Both the position numbers and the translations under genes were made by a program. This document shows positions 57,282-64,000 of a DNA stretch of 64,000 nucleotides, in pieces (position 1 is the stretch's first letter; each line of letters starts with the position of its first letter). The stretch is from Hydractinia symbiolongicarpus. Taxonomy: Eukaryota > Cnidaria > Hydrozoa > Anthoathecata > Hydractiniidae. Under the pieces are notes generated by a model, which saw only the letters and a program-made list of their open reading frames with translations, searched no databases and was not told the origin of the DNA. The DNA is taken from contig NC_079886.1 in assembly GCF_029227915.1 (NCBI RefSeq), positions 19,692,501 to 19,756,500 on the forward strand, written 5' to 3'.

Positions 57282-60200
57282 TCACGTGGTCGATTTGGGT
57301 TTCAGACCTCTTATAGACAAGTCATACACAACCTCTTCAGCTTTCTTCAAGTCGTATTTCAACGAATCAAAGCGCTTTCTCAAAGCGTCATTCTTTAAGT
57401 TCAACAAACGAAAAGCGGCGTCAAGCTCTGAGATAAAGCTAGCAATCCGGATGGGTCGCTCGTAGTCGCCAGCAATCACGGTGTTGACACACATTCGAGA
57501 CTAAAAATAAATAAACAAATAAAAAAAGGTTTATTATTACTCGTTAAGAAGTTGAGATCAATAAAAATTAAACTTAGGGGGTGTTTATATGAGCCCGGTT
57601 AGCTGGGCTGGAATCATCCCGCTTGTGATTTCAGCTATCTTAACAAATTCTCATTAAAATCAACAATCTGTCATATGGGAAGCGAGTCAGCCCGGTTAGC
57701 CGAGATGTAGCTTTTTCCAACGAGATACCGGAAAGGCGGGCTAAAGTTTGCTTTTTATTTTTGTACATGATTACAGCCATGTTTTCTGTACATTAATAAC
57801 GAAATTGCTGAAGAATAAACTTTTATTAACAAATAAACTTTTATTTTATTTTGATGAAAATAAATTATAGATCAGGAACAATAAATATACATAAGAAACT
57901 TATTAAAAAACTCATACTTTTTATGTAACTAGACCGGGGTTTGAAAACATGTGATCTCGGGCTGATCCAAGCCCGGCAAACCGAGCCAGCCCGCTTACCA
58001 GGGTCATAAGACCACCCCCTTTCTTTACCTCCTTATAGTCAAGTTTAACTTACCTGAAAAAAAATTGCAAAGTTATGGAAAGATCCGTCTTTAGAGTTTA
58101 GAATTAAAAGCAGCAATTTTAAAACTTTATTAGAAGCACAAACTTTCAAATATCTCCCCCCTCAAAGCTCCCTCGTAGCTAATATTATACGTGGGACCTT
58201 GGTTTTAAAATAGGGGTGAAATGGCAACCCCCACACCCAACTTTTTAAAGCAATTACCCTCACGTCACTCCCAACCTCTTATTATTTTCTGGATAATTAC
58301 TGTAAAAATATCAACGCGTAGTTTAGACAGGAGTTTAAACCGTAACTGATTCGAACCATCACGCTTCTGATCGTACTTCGAATTAAACAGTGCGACAGGA
58401 GTTTGAAAGAAGATTAAAATTAAAAAAACAGTATGTAAAAATATATAGAAGGAAGAAAAATGTCTACCAATTCACTTGCTAACTGCAACACACCAATTAG
58501 ATAGTCATCTAAGTCCAAGTGGAAACCATCCTCCCATCTCAGGTGCACTAAACACAACACAGTAAAGTTTTTTATGGCCAACTTTGAAAAATTAACCCCA
58601 TCAGCTTTTTCTGATCAACAATGAAAACAATAAAAAACAACAACAACAATAAACAGCTCTCTTAAGGCGGTCTTTTAACCCAAATTTAAAAATTTTTGTA
58701 GCAATTACTAAAATTGTCATACAAAGAATTTACACACAAACATTCTCATCAATAACAAATCACTAGATCTTATTCTTCTGACAAGGGCTTAAAGGCTTTG
58801 TTCTTCATAGTTATACATAAAAAAGATTCCAGTGATCCCCTATTCTTTCCTATCCGCCTATTATTATCTATTAGATTAGAAGAAACGGTTTGCGCTTTTT
58901 AACGACATTGATATTGATAGTTGTAATACATTTCACGGTGTAATGTGTAAAACTAACTGAAAACTATCTATGAAGAAAAGCCACGTTTTTAACACCACGC
59001 AAAATAATCCTGGTTAAATCAACAGTTGCCTACAATTACTGCGATAAGGCCTAATTGTCGGCAATATAGACAAAGCAACATACTTATGCGCCACAAAAAA
59101 CAGACCCCACAGTTTTATTTTTATTTTCACGCTTCTTTATTCAAAACATAAAGTCAGTGAAAGCCAACTTATTCCGATTATTACAATAATCGAAATTGAC
59201 GTTATACCGAACTATTATTAATACAGTTGATCCTCGCTTTAACGAACCCTCAGGGGACCGAGCAATTTAGTTAGCTATAATGAGGGATTCGTTAAAAGCG
59301 AACTTTTCAAAAATGGGTTTAAATCTGATAAATTCACGATTTTTTAGTACTGTTTAGTTTAATAATTATAAAGAGTTACATGAACAATTACATAAAGAAA
59401 CAAAGTCTATGAAAGAAATTTACAATGGTTGTTTGTTGTTTTTTCAATTCAATTTCTTTGATAGCCTCATATTTTTCACCGAGGCTCACCCTCCTTCTCT
59501 TATCAGCCAACATTTTTTAAATAAAAAATATGTAAAAAAACATTTGAATAAAATTCAAAGACTGAATTTCGAATGCCGCCGATTCGTTTTTGGTGATTCG
59601 AAGCATTCAGATTCTAAAATGTGGTACTATTCGTTATTTCGAGGGTAAATCAGGCGTTATGTTAAAATATTTTTGTTCGATATAATGAGGAATTCGTTAA
59701 AAGCGAGTTCGTTAAATAGAGTCATTTTATGAGAGCTTTGTTAGCGAAATTTAAGGGACCGAGACATTTTGTTCGATATAATGAGGGATTCGCTAAAATC
59801 CATGTTCGCTAAAACGAGGGTTAACTGTATTATTATTGAAATTATTTACCCAGGATAGCCTCTTCAGTTCCTATTGGTACTGCTATCAACGAGGATCCTG
59901 CGAAATGGTTCTTAGCGCATTTAAAGTTTCTTTTTGAGCTACAGAAGTCGTGCAAGCACATCAATCGCTCAATTAGACAACTGCCTACGATATTAATCCT
60001 AAGCATAGATTCACACTTTTATAGTTTCTCTCATGACTCAGCCGAGGTTTGAACCCAAGACGTCCTGCATTGGAAGTAAACGCTCTACCACAAGGATACC
60101 AGTCGGTAAACAGTGTATGGAATAGCTGTTTGGTACCAACTTATGAAAGTTGTGTGTTCTTTTATTCCAATAAACGTTCAAATGCTAATATTTTCTCATT

Positions 60201-61955
60201 TACATATAAAAGCAAAACAAGTTTAGTCAGACTAAGCACGAGTTCGCTACCTACTATGGCCCACACGAATGATCTTGAAAGAATTTTGCTACGAGCTAGC
60301 TGTTAGCATACGTGCTTTCCTTCTTTGATTTAAGTCTGCTGTTTTATTGTTTCCCATCTATGTTATAGAAATCTAATTCGAATACCTAACTAAAATTAAT
60401 AAAACGCCGAACACCAAAGATAATATTGGCATTAAGTTTTTAGTCTGTGTTAAATTTAAACGTTTTAATGTATCCAGCTCGACGATGCTTGAACTTTTAG
60501 TACTTATATAATTTTTGAAACTCGCTTGACTGTTTCAGCTATGACTGGGTAATGGAGGATTGAGCATTCAAGGTTTGTAGTTCGCCAGAAAAAGCTTTGA
60601 GGCTTCTCAGCGACAAATTTGCTTTCCTCTGAAAATTGTATATCTTGATCCATTTCTACTTTTTTACACTAAGTTTAACTAATGAGTTTATTCCGTGAAA
60701 TAAAAAAAAGCTGAATATTTTAGCCATAACAGGGTTACGATAAGGTGTAACTTGTATGGAATCTAAAGTGACGATAAATTGATTTTTAAAAAAATGCTGA
60801 GCGCATAAGTGCATCTTGCACATCCAGGTTTGGGGTTTTTAAATACAGGTATATAGTGTATCGCAAAACCATATCGAACAGCTACAGTGTGTCGCAAATT
60901 CAGTGGAAAGCTTACGGCGGTAAAGCCTTTTGAATGTTATGCATTTTTTTAAAAAAAAAAACCTTCACGCAACTTCAGCTTAATTAAGAACACAGAATAC
61001 AACCTGTGAATAGGAAAAACAGTAGCCCAGCATTTTTTATTTGTAAAAAATAATTTCTTGTAAAAGTTCAAAAAATTAATTGTAACTGGCTAGGTTATGC
61101 AGCTAGTACCAGCAAACCATATCGAACAACTATAGATACAGTATAGCTATAGATAACGTTAGTTGAAAAAAAATACGTTATGCAGTATGGGTAAAACAGT
61201 TGCACAGCTATTGTATTTTGAAGAATATGTTTCCGTGAGTCTAAACACAGCCTAAAACCTTTTTTACAAAATTAATTCTGACAAAAAAGTTGGATTGTTG
61301 TTGAAGTTCGAACAGAATTTTTTGGAGATAAATAGCTATGCTATGGCTAGCAAAACAACCTGAGTTTCTATCTTAGTAAAAATTAGATTGATGACATACA
61401 AAAGAAACAATATTGCTAGCACTGATACCAAGCTGAAAAAACCATTCAAAGAACAACATAAATACGGTTAGGTGTAGTTAGCTTTGGACTATGCTTCATT
61501 TTATAATTTAGCTAGCTATGTTTTTAGAGAAAATCTTAAAAACGAATTTTTTAAAGGCTAAAACATTTGATACGATATTCATCCTAACATGTTAAAAAAT
61601 AAATATCATGAATAAAAATAAATAAAAGGCATTCGTCTTGCCAAAAGGCTAGAACTTCTTGTTGTACTCACAAACATTTAGTCCCCAATTTGTACGGATG
61701 TGTGTTAGACTCCTGCTTTTTTTGCTTACCTAGCAACAAGAGCAACGTAGCTATTGCTACTCTGGTACTATCTTGACACACAGACACAGACAGCGTGTAA
61801 CAACGGGTATTATTAATATAGAGAACAGTCTATTCTTACCTTTTAACAGAGTAGCAGCCTCGGTACGGGGCATCAATTCCTCCCTTTCAAGATAAGTTAT
61901 TAAACACACTAAGAAGACCAGTTTTTGCAAAACAAATTTCCAGTGATCATGAAAC
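57282..61955 (-). CDS. TSN: Translin, last three coding exons (partial)
   Basis: Translin binds single-stranded DNA and RNA as an octamer and, with TRAX, forms the C3PO endoribonuclease. Exons in order of translation: 61955-61840, 58547-58468, 57500-57282; phases agree, 138 aa in the window. Recognisable stretches: FHDHWKFVLQKLVFL and TYLEREEL (exon 1 here), WEDGFHLDLDDYLIGVLQL (exon 2), and VNTVIAGDYERPIRI, FRLLNLKNDALRKRFD and VEDLSIRG-type VVYDLSIRG (exon 3), corresponding to the C-terminal 60% of the ~228-residue family. The region of the reported leucine zipper is kept. The N-terminal exons lie beyond the window: none was found in the 2 kb right of 61,955. The C-terminus is short (LKPKSTT). 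Confidence 0.96.
57577..58019. mobile_element. MITE in the last translin intron, GGGGGTG...CACCCCC ends
   Basis: The left end GGGGGTGTTTATATGAGCCC and GGTTAGCTGGGCTGG pair imperfectly over ~35 bp with the right end CCAGCCCGCTTACCAGGGTC and ATAAGACCACCCCC. The interior repeats the AGCCCGG / GCCGAG words. No clear target duplication. Confidence 0.75.
59222..59829. mobile_element. TA-flanked TIR element, pogo/Tigger-like ends
   Basis: CAGTTGATCCTCGCTTTAAC (from 59224) pairs with the right end CTAAAACGAGGGTTAACTG (to 59827), with TA on both sides (59222-59223, 59828-59829). Internally TAATGAGGGATTCGTTAAAA recurs near both ends, giving long imperfect arms. 604 bp, no transposase. Antisense or sense relative to translin cannot be defined. 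Confidence 0.85.
60036..60102 (-). repeat. tRNA-like (pseudo-tRNA or SINE head)
   Basis: The minus strand reads CTTGTGGTAGAGCG (A box), a TTCCAAT anticodon-loop-like stretch, then GGGTTCAAACCTC (B box). The acceptor arms do not pair well, so it is a pseudo-tRNA or SINE head and not a functional gene. Confidence 0.6.
60110..61839. other. Translin intron, right part
   Basis: AT-rich intronic sequence with no gene recognised. AACCATATCGAAC occurs twice (about 60,867 and 61,118) with CTA(C/T)AG nearby, suggesting an old duplicated element. Confidence 0.45.
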
Positions 61956-64000
61956 CTATCAGAAAAATACAAAAACATTTTGAAACTTTATATACAACAT
62001 GACCAACTCGGCATAAAAAGATTGTAATATTGTGATCTACAACAAAAAAAGCATGTTGTTCCATAAGTATTACTGCAACTCCTTAATTTCCTGAATTTTC
62101 TTGACTCCAATTATTGACCTTTTTAAATTCTACATTTTGCACTAAAGCCGTCGTAATCAATTTTTGGTTTGTTGTTTCCTGACTCGTTGTTTTGTTGCAG
62201 AGTCGGTCGGTCAGCAGATTAATTTTTTTACTTTTTCGTCAGACAATAAAAAAAATTTACTGTCTACTCTTGTTTTCTCATGAGCCTGTTGTTTTGATTC
62301 TTCACCTGCTTAGCCATTTAGCTATATTTTTATTTAACTATACTCACACTTTATGGAAAAATACTTTGAGTCGGTAATAACTGTGTTTGGGTCGAAAATA
62401 CTGGGAAAATAAAAACATGTTGAAAAATCCCGACCTAAACTTTGGCGAGAGATTGCAAGAATCGGTCGGAAAACAGCAAACAAAATTTTTTTTAAGGACG
62501 GCCTTGCCTTAAATTACTCAGTAAAAATCATTGTGAAGTCCTTGAGAACATTTCTGATATTTATTTTTCTTGTATGGTGACCACTCTTTTTATAGAGTCA
62601 AATTTGAAGAGATTTGAAAACTTTTGATCAAAACACTCAAGCTATGTTGAGATGACGGTACTTTCATTAAAAAAAATTGAGCAGGGGCGGCGCCGCTAGG
62701 GAGGCTGGGATGGGCTTCAGCCTCCCCCCTCCCCTTCCCACTTTTTGCTCAGTAATAATTTTTTATTTTCTGCCAATAAGTGTCTCTATCACGGCAGGAA
62801 AATTGATGTTATCCAACCAGAGAACCTGGAGAATATCTCACTAAATATAGCCGTTTTACGTGTTTTAGGACTCTAAAAATGCGTTGGCTGGACCCCAGCT
62901 GTTTCGGTAACTCGCTTCGCTGGTTGATTGTTAGTAAAATCTCAAAATTTAAGAGTTTTAAGGTGCCCTTGCCAATAATATAAAAAATGGAAATATTTCA
63001 ATTGACCAGTTGAACATAAATTTTTTTGTCACAATCGTTTTGATTTATTTACAAATTTAGGAAGAGAAAAAACTAGCACTGCATATTATACGCACTGGCT
63101 AACTATTATTACGAGTTTAGCCTTGCATAACGCTCTAATTGTTACTTCTAGTATGGACTGACACCTCTAACAAAGAAAAAGTAATTTTGAAATAAATTTT
63201 GTGTTTTTCTAAATTGCTGAGTTCCTTTAGGGTTCCAAGACATAAAGTTAGTGCTTTACTGCAACCAAAAAAATGTTTGTAGGCTTTTCAGATGTGAAAT
63301 TTTGAGTTTTGTATAAAACAAAGATCTCGCCTGAAAGCCACCATGGTTTTTGCAGCCTTAGTGAACAACCTTGTGTCAACAAGAAGTCTGACATTAGTAA
63401 TGGCAAGTTAGGCCAAAAACTCTTTTTTGTAACTGCTGGTTAAGCACAGAATAACGATTTTAGTTTGCACAACAAACTAATAACAAACTTTGACTGCTTT
63501 TTGTTGAAAGACACAGAAACGTTTCAAAGACACCAGAACATTTTCCAAGGATGGTGGTAACGAAACTTGTTTTCCTTGATGTGTCAGTATTGTTCTTACA
63601 CAAAATCAAAGTAGTCACGCTAAAAATCCTCTATATATAGGCTCTGTAAGCTACACAAATATTTAAAAAAGTTTGTGACATTTTTGCATGTGAATCTAGC
63701 GGGACCTTGCGAAGTAAAAACTGCATTATTGGAAAATATACTAAAATTGAGTGACTTTAAGTACACTATTCAGGATTCCTGCTTATAAGCTTTAAGTATC
63801 ATCAAAATCTTCAGTGGTGCAGATTATTTTGTTCAACTGATTTACACCTTAACTTTACTAACATCAAAAGGTTGTAAATAAATATATTTGAACCAATATA
63901 AAGATTATTTTGCGCTAGCGTTTAGTTTAATGCTTTCTAAAAGGTACTAGGCTAAATAATGCCATATTTTTCCAATAAATTACCCCTACATAATGAATAA
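61956..64000. other. Translin intron running to the window edge
   Basis: No N-terminal translin exon was recognised. 62,680-62,750 has a GC-rich patch (GGGGCGGCGCCGCT, GGCTTCAGCCTCC) that looks like an element end, but no partner terminus was seen. Confidence 0.5.

Noticed and set aside
60036-60102. Functional tRNA-Gly(TCC) gene on the minus strand
   Set aside because: A and B boxes and a TCC-like anticodon position are visible, but the acceptor and anticodon stems do not pair properly.
62640-62960. GC-rich GGGGCGGCGCC patch as the end of a hAT-type element
   Set aside because: No matching inverted terminus or target duplication found nearby.
1-64000. CRISPR arrays, prokaryotic defence islands, phage
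   Set aside because: No regular short repeat-spacer structure; the genes have introns and animal homologues, so prokaryotic systems are not expected.

Overview
The window is AT-rich nuclear DNA from an animal. All four recognisable genes are split by GT-AG introns, and between them lies a dense mix of non-LTR retrotransposon remains, TIR-flanked non-autonomous elements, tRNA-derived SINE-like pieces and minisatellites. The gene set (CEP70, a fibrillar procollagen, an IGF2BP-type KH protein, translin), the simple collagen N-propeptide and the repeat style suggest an early-branching metazoan. A cnidarian, perhaps hydrozoan, is the best guess; this is inference, because no ribosomal or mitochondrial marker is present.

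Layout. 1-9.8 kb is repeat land: a decayed non-LTR reverse transcriptase interrupted by a TA-flanked inverted-repeat element, minisatellites, a SINE fragment, and two LINE 3' ends, one split by a second TA-flanked element. 9,834-31,476 (+) is a complete CEP70-like centrosomal gene whose coding exons join in frame (about 647 codons). Its introns hold a dead hAT-type transposase, a TTAA-flanked element and a perfect 409-bp tandem duplication that doubles one 57-bp exon. 34,049-43,883 (+) is a complete fibrillar procollagen of about 1,420 residues: signal peptide, short minor helix, 341 Gly-X-Y triplets, and a C-propeptide lacking two of the eight classical cysteines. 44.3-47.9 kb is intergenic, with a 127-bp tandem array and a tRNA-like insert between 21-bp direct repeats. 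47,902-55,523 (-) is a complete IGF2BP/IMP-like gene (575 aa): one RRM-like segment, a basic low-complexity linker and four KH domains. 57,282 to beyond the right edge (-) is translin, with its last three coding exons in the window.

The four genes look like ordinary independent housekeeping or structural loci, not an operon or a co-functional cassette. Collagen and IGF2BP are convergent; IGF2BP and translin lie in tandem on the minus strand. I found no CRISPR array, prokaryotic defence system or clearly undescribed gene system. The most interesting signals are the in-frame exon duplication in CEP70, a minisatellite grown from the splice donor of CEP70's largest exon, the missing interchain cysteines of the collagen C-propeptide, and the nested transposons with exact target duplications.
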